DNA of 64,000 bases from Cyanobacteria bacterium FACHB-502 (GTDB lineage Bacteria > Cyanobacteriota > Cyanobacteriia > Elainellales > Elainellaceae), in contig JACJNZ010000048.1 of the NCBI GenBank assembly GCA_014695325.1, positions 1-64,000 of the forward strand, given 5' to 3'. The notes beneath the pieces were generated by a model. That model was given only the letters and a program-made list of their open reading frames with translations, was not told the DNA's origin and ran no database searches. Position numbers and translations under genes: made by a program. Of the stretch, positions 26,724 to 34,066 are shown one piece after another. How positions within the stretch are numbered: position 1 is the first letter of the stretch; the number at the start of each line of letters is the position of its first letter.

Positions 26724-27137
26724 CTAATCGAGAGCAGCAATTCGCGGCAGGGGAAAATCACAGGTTGTCTTTCCCTCGGTCAAGCCCTGAACTTGAGCTG
26801 CCATTTCAGCAATGCGATCGATCGAAGCATCGTACAGGGTTGCCAGCAAATCTTCACTCACTTCTACCAGAGCAGACACATCAATCCCGGAATAGGCTGG
26901 CTCATATCTCCGCAGCCGATTCATGCCCTCGCCCAGCAAAATCATTGCGCCCCGCGCATTTCGATTGCTGAGGTGATAGAGGGCAACCGCAATTTGCAGC
27001 ACGCCCTGATAAAAGCTCTTTTCTGGTTCGCCTGACTCCATCCAGATTGCCTCCATGGTGTCGTGGCAGTCGTAAAACTGTCCCTGATTAAACTGCTCTA
27101 CGCCCTCCCAGAATGCAGGCGGAATTGGTTCGGTCAT
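26724..27137 (-). CDS. DUF309 domain protein
   Basis: 137 residues. The family hallmark is FNQGQFYDCHDTMEAIWMES followed by FYQGVLQIAVALYHLSNRNA and ARGAMILLGEGMNRLRRY. It is a small all-helical cytoplasmic protein with conserved Glu and His that could bind metal; no function is established. Its ATG overlaps the DUF58 stop by 4 bp (ATGA), so the two are translationally coupled. Confidence 0.9.
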   Translation of the reverse strand: MTEPIPPAFWEGVEQFNQGQFYDCHDTMEAIWMESGEPEKSFYQGVLQIAVALYHLSNRNARGAMILLGEGMNRLRRYEPAYSGIDVSALVEVSEDLLATLYDASIDRIAEMAAQVQGLTEGKTTCDFPLPRIAALD

Positions 27138-28273
27138 GAAATTGCCTCCTGAAGCTGGAGCTGGAGCGATCGATCAGTCTGAATGATTAACCCTGGTTTC
27201 GATAGGAATTGTTCTGGGGCAAGGTTCGATCGTTGCCAGAGCAGCCAGCGACTTCCTTCCGGCAAATGCTCTAGGGAATCAGGATTTTGGGTCAACCAGA
27301 GGACTGCCTGATTGGGACGATCGATTTCTCCTGACTGGTTAAACTGCACCGCTGCCAGCGTTTCTAGCACCGTTTCTTCTCCGCCGATTTGTCCCAACGC
27401 CGTCCACAAACTCACCCGCATCTGCCGACGCAGCGCATAGAAATAAAGAGAAGCTGCCGCGATCACTGCCTGTTCAAAATCTGCCGCATTCCATTCGATC
27501 ACATTATCCAACGCCACAATCACTTCCTGTCCGCCCGTATAGGTTTCCAGTTCGCGAACGCGCAAATCACCATATCGGGCACTTGTGCGCCAGTGAATCA
27601 GCCGCATCGAATCACCCCATCGATAAGGACGCAGGGTTCGGGTTAGGTCTTGGCTGGCATTCTGGGTTTGATAAGCACTCATCACCTGAGAATGGCTGTC
27701 TCGCCCCATCGCATCTAGGATCGGACACTGGCTCAATGGCAACACAGTTGGATAGACTACCGCAACCGCTTTTGCCTTCTGGCTACGCCGACACCAAAAC
27801 AACCCTACCGGAGCCGCCGTCCTACGATCGATCGTTTGCCAGCGATAAATCCCCCGCTGGTAAGTTGGGCACTCGTATCGCCAGGTAAAACTGTCCTGGG
27901 GTGAAATCAGCTCGATCGCCGTTTTTCCAAACGTCCCTAGTTCAGCAGGCAGATTATCCTGAAGCTGAATCAGCGTTTTTGCCTGATGGGTTTGATTCTC
28001 AATTTCTAGCTCGATCGCCAAAGCCTCTCCCATACTCACAGGGGCGATCGGGCGACGACGCACTCGAATCCCGCCCAGCATTCGCGCTGGCAGAACCGCA
28101 CCGATCAGCAGCAGCGCAAACATTACCCCGCTAATCACATAAAGCCAGCCTGCCATGGTATTCGTGGCTGCTCCAAAGAAGAAAAGCGACAGCCCCAGCA
28201 GCAGCCAGCCGCTATAGGCAGGTGTGACCCAGTGAGTTTCGAGCCAGTTTGTGATGCGCCGGACAATTGACAT
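27134..28273 (-). CDS. DUF58 domain membrane protein
   Basis: 379 residues. Two closely spaced membrane helices (about residues 17-60) are followed by a beta-rich region and the DUF58 core, with LRPYRWGDSMRLIHWRTSAR and VRELETYTGGQEVIVALDN. In many bacteria DUF58 proteins pair with a MoxR-type AAA ATPase and VWA proteins; none is adjacent here. It is coupled to DUF309 through a 4-bp overlap. Function unknown, possibly assembly or quality control of envelope or enzyme complexes. Confidence 0.88.
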   Translation of the reverse strand: MSIVRRITNWLETHWVTPAYSGWLLLGLSLFFFGAATNTMAGWLYVISGVMFALLLIGAVLPARMLGGIRVRRRPIAPVSMGEALAIELEIENQTHQAKTLIQLQDNLPAELGTFGKTAIELISPQDSFTWRYECPTYQRGIYRWQTIDRRTAAPVGLFWCRRSQKAKAVAVVYPTVLPLSQCPILDAMGRDSHSQVMSAYQTQNASQDLTRTLRPYRWGDSMRLIHWRTSARYGDLRVRELETYTGGQEVIVALDNVIEWNAADFEQAVIAAASLYFYALRRQMRVSLWTALGQIGGEETVLETLAAVQFNQSGEIDRPNQAVLWLTQNPDSLEHLPEGSRWLLWQRSNLAPEQFLSKPGLIIQTDRSLQLQLQEAIS

Positions 28274-28275
28274 AC

Positions 28276-28320
28276 CTAATGGGCTAATGGGCTGAAAAGA
28301 ACAGGCTGAAAAAGAATGCC
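28276..28320. repeat. Nested tandem duplications upstream of the DUF58 gene (8 bp x2, then ~14 bp x2)
   Basis: CTAATGGG occurs twice (28276-28283 and 28284-28291). It is followed by CTGAAAAGAACAGG (28292-28305) and CTGAAAAAGAATGCC (28306-28320). The block starts 2 bp from the DUF58 start codon on the minus strand, exactly where the ribosome-binding site should be. Confidence 0.8.
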
Positions 28321-28548
28321 GATCGACTGGATTATTCCCACTTTAGACCCCTGAGTCGATTGAATTTCACTCTATGCGTTTCGATCCCTGTCTTCAGGAT
28401 GTAGTGGAGCGCTCGTCAGGCACAATACAATCACTCCATTCAGTTCATATCTTTCCTAAAAAGAGCAAGGGAGTGCAGGCTACAGGGCAGCACTCAGCCT
28501 GAGCAAGTTATAATTTTTGCGGAGCTTACCGATCCAGCCTCTTAAATT

Positions 28549-28890
28549 ATGAACAATCCACTGAGTCATGCTTTCTTTATTGGTCGCGCTTTTGCCGAGG
28601 CGCTGGGCGAACAGCTTGAAAATACGGTAACGAATACCTTGAGTGAACTCGGTAAGTTTGATGCTGAGCAGCGCGAACGGCTCCGGCAATTCACTGAAGA
28701 TGTGATGGAGCGGGCACGTCAAGCCGAAGCAATGGCAACCCAGGGAGCCACAGGCACAACGGGCGCCACGACGGCCTATTCGGCTTCTCGTAAAGCAGAC
28801 GACGTGCAGGAAATGGTGGATAACCTGCGGGCAGAAACTGCCCAACTGCGGACGGAGCTTCAGCGATATCGAAATCAGTCCGGGCAGTAG
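28549..28890 (+). CDS. Conserved coiled-coil hypothetical protein
   Basis: 113 residues. Helical N-terminus (SHAFFIGRAFAEALGEQLEN), a phasin-like amphipathic middle (EQRERLRQFTEDVMERARQA), an Ala/Thr/Gly linker (QGATGTTGATTAY) and a C-terminal coiled coil (VQEMVDNLRAETAQLRTELQ). No membrane segment or signal. Similar short proteins occur in cyanobacteria and plastid-bearing plants as a DUF; I am not certain of the number. It precedes the ABC1 kinase gene by 95 bp on the same strand. Function unknown; a membrane-surface or scaffold role is possible. Confidence 0.7.
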   Translation: MNNPLSHAFFIGRAFAEALGEQLENTVTNTLSELGKFDAEQRERLRQFTEDVMERARQAEAMATQGATGTTGATTAYSASRKADDVQEMVDNLRAETAQLRTELQRYRNQSGQ

Positions 28891-28985
28891 GTTTTCAGCA
28901 GTCCTTGGGCTGCTCCATATCTGCTTTGACTCAATAGTTTCCAAGAATTTTTTAGTAAACCCTTTTACGGAATTTCTCAATCTGC

Positions 28986-30824
28986 GTGGCTGTCCTTCCC
29001 GACGATCCGATCTTTGATTCTCAGTCAGAAAAGCCGCTTCCCAGACGCGATCGATCTCTGGCTGAAGTACAGCATCACCTGTCCGGGCTCAACCTTGAGG
29101 CAGACCGGCATTACGATGACACAGTGCCCGTGAAGTCCTACAGCGGCAAGGCATATCGCTGGAGTCAGGAAAACTACTCGCGTCAGCGTCGCTTTATCGA
29201 TATCTGGTCTTTTGTGCTGAAGCTAATGACAGCACAGTGGGCTTATGGCAAATCCTGGGCTTACCGGGGCGGCAAAACCGAAGAAAAGCAGGCAAAGCGT
29301 CGCCGCGCCCAAGCAATCTGGATTCGGGAAACACTGCTCGATCTGGGACCTACTTTTATCAAAATTGGGCAGTTATTTTCCACCAGAGCCGATTTGTTTC
29401 CGGTCGAGTACGTCGAAGAACTGTCGAAGCTCCAGGACAAAGTGCCTGCGTTTAGCTACGACCAGATCGAAGCGATTATTGCTCAAGACTTTGGCAGACC
29501 AATTCCAGAACTGTTCAGCAGCTTTGACCCGATTCCCCTGGCGGCTGCCAGTTTAGGACAGGTGCATCGTGCCCAGCTTTACTCTGGCGAAGAAGTCGTT
29601 GTGAAGGTGCAGCGACCGGGCTTGAAAAAGCTGTTTACGATCGACCTGCAAATCCTCAAAGGCATTGCCCGCTACTTCCAGAGCCATCCCAAATGGGGGC
29701 GCGGGCGGGACTGGCTAGGCATTTACGAAGAGTGCTGTCGCATTTTGTGGGAAGAAATTGACTACCTCAACGAAGGACGCAATGCGGATACCTTCCGGCG
29801 CCACTTCCGCGACGAAGACTGGGTCAAAGTGCCGCGGGTCTACTGGCGATACAGCTCTCCCCGAGTGCTGACGCTGGAATATATGCCGGGCATCAAGATC
29901 AGCCACTACGAGGCACTGGAAGCTGCCGGACTCGATCGCAAAAGTTTGGCGCGAATGGGAGCGGAGGCGTATCTGCATCAGTTGCTCAACAACGGCTTTT
30001 TCCACGCCGACCCTCACCCTGGCAATATTGCTGCCAGCCCCGACGGGTCGCTGATCTTCTACGACTTCGGCATGATGGGTCGGGTGCAGCCCGTGACGCG
30101 GGAAAAACTGATGGATACTTTCTTCGGCATTGCCCAGAAAGATGGCGATCGGGTGATGAACTCTCTGATTGCGTTGGGGGCACTGTCTCCATCAGAAGAT
30201 ATGGGTCCGGTGCGACGATCGATTCAGTATATGCTGGACCACTTTATGGATCAGCCGTTTGAGAATCAGTCGGTGGCATCGATCAGCGATGACCTGTACG
30301 AAATTGCCTACGGTCAGCCGTTTCGCTTCCCGGCAACCTTTACCTTTGTGATGCGGGCATTCTCAACGCTGGAGGGCGTGGGCAAAGGACTTGACCCCGA
30401 CTTTAACTTTATGGAGGTTGCAAAACCGTTTGCAATGCAGCTTATGTCAAATGGAAATGGTTCACCTGCCAATGGCTTTTCCGACAGCATCCTGAGCGAA
30501 CTGGGTCGCCAAGCCGCGCAGGTTAGCACCTCAGCCCTGGGACTCCCCCGTCGGATTGAAGATACGCTCGATAAGCTAGAGCGTGGCGATATTCGCGTCC
30601 GGGTGCGGTCGACCGAAACCGATCGTGTGTTGCGGCGGGCCAGCAGCGTTAATATGGGAACCAATTACACGGTGTTGATTGGAACATTCACGCTTTCAGC
30701 CACAATTTTGCTGGTGAATCAGTTTATTTGGCTAGCGGCGGCGGCGGCAGTTCCGGCAATTCTGGCAGGATTTGCGCTGATTCGGTTGCTAATGCGGATT
30801 GATCGATACGATCGAATGTTCTAA
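28986..30824 (+). CDS. ABC1/UbiB/AarF family atypical kinase
   Basis: 612 residues with a GTG start. The kinase-like domain has the diagnostic KxGQ motif (TFIKIGQLFSTR), the Ala-rich nucleotide loop PLAAASLGQVHRA, VVVKVQRPG with the ATP-binding Lys, LLNNGFFHADPHPGNI and the metal-binding YDFGMMG. Two C-terminal membrane helices (TVLIGTFTLSATILLVNQFI and LAAAAAVPAILAGFALI) end the protein. In cyanobacteria and plastids these proteins regulate plastoquinone, tocopherol and other prenyl-lipid metabolism and photosystem homeostasis. The PP2C phosphatase gene begins 27 bp downstream. Confidence 0.93.
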   Translation: MAVLPDDPIFDSQSEKPLPRRDRSLAEVQHHLSGLNLEADRHYDDTVPVKSYSGKAYRWSQENYSRQRRFIDIWSFVLKLMTAQWAYGKSWAYRGGKTEEKQAKRRRAQAIWIRETLLDLGPTFIKIGQLFSTRADLFPVEYVEELSKLQDKVPAFSYDQIEAIIAQDFGRPIPELFSSFDPIPLAAASLGQVHRAQLYSGEEVVVKVQRPGLKKLFTIDLQILKGIARYFQSHPKWGRGRDWLGIYEECCRILWEEIDYLNEGRNADTFRRHFRDEDWVKVPRVYWRYSSPRVLTLEYMPGIKISHYEALEAAGLDRKSLARMGAEAYLHQLLNNGFFHADPHPGNIAASPDGSLIFYDFGMMGRVQPVTREKLMDTFFGIAQKDGDRVMNSLIALGALSPSEDMGPVRRSIQYMLDHFMDQPFENQSVASISDDLYEIAYGQPFRFPATFTFVMRAFSTLEGVGKGLDPDFNFMEVAKPFAMQLMSNGNGSPANGFSDSILSELGRQAAQVSTSALGLPRRIEDTLDKLERGDIRVRVRSTETDRVLRRASSVNMGTNYTVLIGTFTLSATILLVNQFIWLAAAAAVPAILAGFALIRLLMRIDRYDRMF

Positions 30825-30851
30825 GCTGAATTCAATCTCATTCTGCTGCCC

Positions 30852-31634
30852 ATGCCATTGGCTTCCACCATGAAACCCTTGTTTACGGGTCTGACTGATC
30901 CGGGGTTGCTTCGTTCTGTTAACCAGGATGACTATTATCTTGACCCACAGGGTCGCTTTTTTATCGTGGCAGACGGGATGGGCGGACACGCGGGCGGGCA
31001 GGAAGCTAGCCATATTGCCACCGAATCGATTCAAGCTTATCTGAACGAATACTGGGATTCCGACGACTCCTCGGCCGCTCTGCTCGAACAGGCTTTTTTA
31101 CAGGCAAATCGCGCCATTCTTCAAGATCAGGTCAAGCACCCTGAGCGAGCGGATATGGGCACAACCGTAGTAGTTGTTCTGTTTCGCGATCAGGAGTCTT
31201 GGTGCGCTCATATTGGCGATTCTCGGCTTTATCGCCTGCGCGGGGCAAAGCTGCATCAAATCACGGAAGACCATACCTGGGTGGCACGGGCAACCAAACT
31301 GGGCGACCTGACTCCTGATCAAGCAAGGCTGCATCCCTGGCGGCATATTCTGTCGCGCTGTCTGGGACGAGAAGACGTAGGGCAAATTGATGTGCAGTCG
31401 TTTGAACTGCAATCGAACGATCGCCTCCTACTATGCAGCGATGGACTTACTGAAGAACTGCCTGACCACCTGATTGCTTTTCACCTGAAAACGATTCGAG
31501 CCTGCGATCGAGCGGCGGCAACGCTAGTGAGTGCGGCTAAAGAGCGAGGCGGACGGGACAACATTACGGTCGTAATTGTGGCATTTGAGGAGATTCCCGC
31601 GCCGGATGAGGTTCACCCTACAGGCGGACATTAA
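30852..31634 (+). CDS. PP2C-family Ser/Thr protein phosphatase
   Basis: 260 residues; ATG 30870 (MKPLFTGLTD) is an alternative start. All PPM motifs are present: SVNQDDYYLD, FIVADGMGGHAGG, DMGTTVVVVLF, IGDSRLYRLRG, LLLCSDGLTEELPD and GGRDNITVVIV. The aspartates for the two-metal centre are intact. It is soluble and without sensor domains. Position directly behind an ABC1 kinase suggests, but does not prove, a functional pair. The YdcF-like gene follows about 110 bp later. Confidence 0.93.
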   Translation: MPLASTMKPLFTGLTDPGLLRSVNQDDYYLDPQGRFFIVADGMGGHAGGQEASHIATESIQAYLNEYWDSDDSSAALLEQAFLQANRAILQDQVKHPERADMGTTVVVVLFRDQESWCAHIGDSRLYRLRGAKLHQITEDHTWVARATKLGDLTPDQARLHPWRHILSRCLGREDVGQIDVQSFELQSNDRLLLCSDGLTEELPDHLIAFHLKTIRACDRAAATLVSAAKERGGRDNITVVIVAFEEIPAPDEVHPTGGH

Positions 31635-31746
31635 TTCTGTCCTTTTTTCGTGTTTCCATTTTGCACAGGTGGGATAAGCTATTGCATGTACAAAGCTCAG
31701 GGTCTTTGGGCTGACGTTCAGGTTGCCGATTCTTCCGTTTGGTTTT

Positions 31747-32361
31747 ATGACATTGCGACAGGCAGTTTTGGGCAAAAAGCGGTCTTCCCAGCGATCAGGG
31801 TGGGGACGAGCGTTCAGGCAAATGATATTGGGTGTGACGCTGTTGGGCGCAGTGGGGTTTGGCTATCAGCAAGTGGAAAGCTTATGGCAGAAGCCTCAAG
31901 CCGTGCTGGTATTGGGTGGCGCAACCGAGCGAGAAGAGTTTGCCGCTGAATTTGCCCAAACCCATCCTCATTTGCAAATCTGGGTATCTTCCGGCAGCAA
32001 TCCTGAATACGCCGAATGGGTCTTTTCAGAAGCAGGCATTCCCGCCGATCGCGTCCATTTGGACTATCAGGCAGTCGATACGGTAACAAACTTCACCACG
32101 CTCGTCGATATGCTCAAGGCACAGGGCATTACCAGCGTTTACCTGATCACGTCGGATTACCACATGCGTCGCGCTCAGGTAATTGGTGAAATTATTCTGG
32201 GCAGTCGCGGCATTGATTTTAAGCCGATCGCCGTTCCCAGCCACGAAGCGAATGAGCCGATTGAAAAAGTGGTACGCGACGCAGCCAGAGCTGTATTGTG
32301 GGTGACAACGGGAAACACAGGCGCAGATTGGCTACAACGCTGGAAACACCCGATTCACTAA
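31747..32361 (+). CDS. YdcF/ElyC-family (DUF218) membrane-anchored protein
   Basis: 204 residues from the ATG at 31747; TTG 31723 is less likely. One N-terminal helix (QMILGVTLLGAVGFGYQ) anchors a DUF218 domain: AVLVLGGATEREEFAAEFAQ, IWVSSGSNPEYAEWV, VDTVTNFTTLVDMLKAQGI, YLITSDYHMRRAQVIGEIIL. ElyC and SanA of E. coli, in the same family, influence envelope and peptidoglycan homeostasis. It faces the periplasm by prediction. Third gene in a same-strand run after the ABC1 kinase and PP2C genes. Confidence 0.85.
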   Translation: MTLRQAVLGKKRSSQRSGWGRAFRQMILGVTLLGAVGFGYQQVESLWQKPQAVLVLGGATEREEFAAEFAQTHPHLQIWVSSGSNPEYAEWVFSEAGIPADRVHLDYQAVDTVTNFTTLVDMLKAQGITSVYLITSDYHMRRAQVIGEIILGSRGIDFKPIAVPSHEANEPIEKVVRDAARAVLWVTTGNTGADWLQRWKHPIH

Positions 32362-32390
32362 TGCTTTGATTGGGAATGCTTGAACTGAAG
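32360..32390. repeat. Weak ~15-bp tandem duplication after the YdcF-like gene
   Basis: AATGCTTTGATTGGG is followed by AATGCTTGAACTGAAG. The identity is limited, so on its own this could be chance. Confidence 0.4.
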
Positions 32391-32489
32391 GGCGATGGTT
32401 CAAGTTTGTAAATTCCCGCTCCACAAAGCGAAATCGATCGACCAAGATGGAAGAGTACCCTTGTTCTTCTGCGGCGATCGATTCTTACC

Positions 32490-33230
32490 ATGATCACTAC
32501 TCCACGGACGATGCCGGAGTCCGATTTCACGCCTGAAGATAGCCTCAATGAAGATCGTCTTGATCGGGTAGCGGATGAGCGGTTAAACCCATCTGAGCTT
32601 CAGACCGTGCTGGACATGCTGGCAGTGATGGAAACAACTGAAGAGCTTTCCCAGCTTCAGGCATTGACCGAAACACAAAAGCGGCAGGTCTGGGAAGCCA
32701 CTCCAGAGACTCTGAAGCAAAAACTCTGGCAGCTTCGCAATCCGCCCGCTCTTTCTAAAAAGGCTGCATCGATCGGAGCCGCTAATTTCCAGAAGTCCGA
32801 GCAGGAATCTGAAACGGAAGAATCTGAAACAGACTTAGAGACAGAACTAGACGACGAAATCGAGGATCTCGGCCAAGATTTAGATCTAACCCAAGATTCC
32901 TATTCCTCTGTTCAAATTCAATTGACCGGAACTGGAACAGGTCAGCCAAACTTGGACATTGCGAATCAACCGTCTGAACCGCTTTACGCCGGTCGCTCAA
33001 TTCCTCGCGTGGGCGATCGAATTATTCTGAAAGCTCATTCCAAACTAACTGCCTCGGAGCTAAAAGCCATTTGGCAATTAGAGCGGATTCAGGGCAGCGA
33101 CGGTTATGTGAGCCATTCAACCTTGGGAACCCGCAGCTACCCATTAACCTGGATGGTTGTTTATGCCAGAGCGCAGCCAGAACAAGCAGAAGATTTAGCC
33201 GACGATTTGGACAGCGAGGAAGCATTTTAA
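32490..33230 (+). CDS. Acidic hypothetical protein
   Basis: 246 residues. The N-terminal third is helical (DRVADERLNPSELQTVLDML, ETQKRQVWEATPETLKQKLW). The middle is a very acidic linker (long Glu/Asp/Ser/Thr stretch, about residues 105-135). The C-terminal domain of about 90 residues reads AGRSIPRVGDRIILKAHSKL then LERIQGSDGYVSHSTLGTRS, and looks like a small beta fold. The tail is again acidic. No signal or membrane segment. I recognise no family; similar architecture suggests a cyanobacterial lineage protein. Confidence 0.65.
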   Translation: MITTPRTMPESDFTPEDSLNEDRLDRVADERLNPSELQTVLDMLAVMETTEELSQLQALTETQKRQVWEATPETLKQKLWQLRNPPALSKKAASIGAANFQKSEQESETEESETDLETELDDEIEDLGQDLDLTQDSYSSVQIQLTGTGTGQPNLDIANQPSEPLYAGRSIPRVGDRIILKAHSKLTASELKAIWQLERIQGSDGYVSHSTLGTRSYPLTWMVVYARAQPEQAEDLADDLDSEEAF

Positions 33231-33258
33231 AGGAGCTTGTTAATGAATTTGCTTCTGC

Positions 33259-33516
33259 TTAGTTTGCCTCTGCAACTTCCTCGGAAGGGGCTTCTACAGG
33301 CTCAGCGATCGGCGCCACGGCAATTGGCTCCAGACGAAAACCCACTACCGAAATTCCCTGACAGAAGAATCCCTGACGCGGACGAAGCTCAAATGCGGGT
33401 TCGCTACCTTTCTGGTATTCAGGCTCGGTCAGCAGTTTGCAGCCGTTTTCACAAGCGATCAACTGGATAGGAGTTTGGCGGGTGCGGGAGATAAGCAGAT
33501 GGGTTGGGTTGAACAT
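33259..33516 (-). CDS. Small hypothetical protein
   Basis: 85 residues from the ATG at 33516. MFNPTHLLISRTRQTPIQLI, then ENGCKLLTEPEYQKGSEPAF and LRPRQGFFCQGISVVGFRLE, followed by an Ala/Glu/Pro/Val-rich acidic tail. Two cysteines, no membrane segment. The body looks like a conserved beta-rich domain, but I cannot name it. Convergent with the acidic protein gene, stop to stop within 30 bp. Confidence 0.6.
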   Translation of the reverse strand: MFNPTHLLISRTRQTPIQLIACENGCKLLTEPEYQKGSEPAFELRPRQGFFCQGISVVGFRLEPIAVAPIAEPVEAPSEEVAEAN

Positions 33517-34066
33517 GACTGACCTCACTCAGTAGACTTTTAGTTAATTTCAGAGATGGTTTAGAACAAGACGCAAACAAACTGCCGGGCTTCTTGCTAA
33601 AGAACCCTGGTAATCTGACGAGCTTCAGTCTGCAATCAGCGACTGCACTCTGCGTCAGAAAAGTTAGTAATGAAACTAACAAACCAGCATAGGACTTGAG
33701 AATCGTTCGCAGGTACAAAACTAAAGGCGGCAAACCGTCACTCCGAAGGGGGACTTACCGCATAGAGGTCTATCTATGGGTAGCGTCAAAATTTCTGCCG
33801 ATCGATCCAGATTTCGGCGAATGCTCAGGAATCTATCAAAATACGCATTGCACAAACATAGAATTATCTCAATGCTTAGCCTTGGAAGTTCGCCGGATCG
33901 AGGGCAATGAGGCGATGGAACGAGCCGGGGTGTTTAGTGTGGTGGCAGCAAGTGCGGTGACAATGAGTGCGGTGACAAGGGGGATTAAAGGCAGGTTTGG
34001 AAGATAGGCTCTCCATTCACTCCAGATTTACTCTGAGCCAATCAAAATCCTATCGTCATCCCATCG
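33517..34066. other. Gene-poor spacer upstream of the small hypothetical gene
   Basis: About 550 bp. A 103-codon plus-strand frame (33696-34007) exists, but it lacks a ribosome-binding site, has no recognisable domain and contains a tandem duplication, so I do not call it a gene. A small perfect palindrome GTTAGT...ACTAAC is at 33663-33680. Confidence 0.4.
33951..33980. repeat. 15-bp tandem duplication in a gene-poor spacer
   Basis: AGTGCGGTGACAATG (33951-33965) is followed by AGTGCGGTGACAAGG (33966-33980), 14 of 15 identical. Confidence 0.85.

Noticed and set aside
27134-28273. MoxR-DUF58-VWA system
   Set aside because: DUF58 is present but no MoxR ATPase or VWA gene is in the neighbourhood.
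33696-34007. 103-codon plus-strand ORF
   Set aside because: No ribosome-binding site, no recognisable domain and odd composition; it contains the 15-bp tandem duplication. Treated as non-coding spacer, although a decayed gene is possible.
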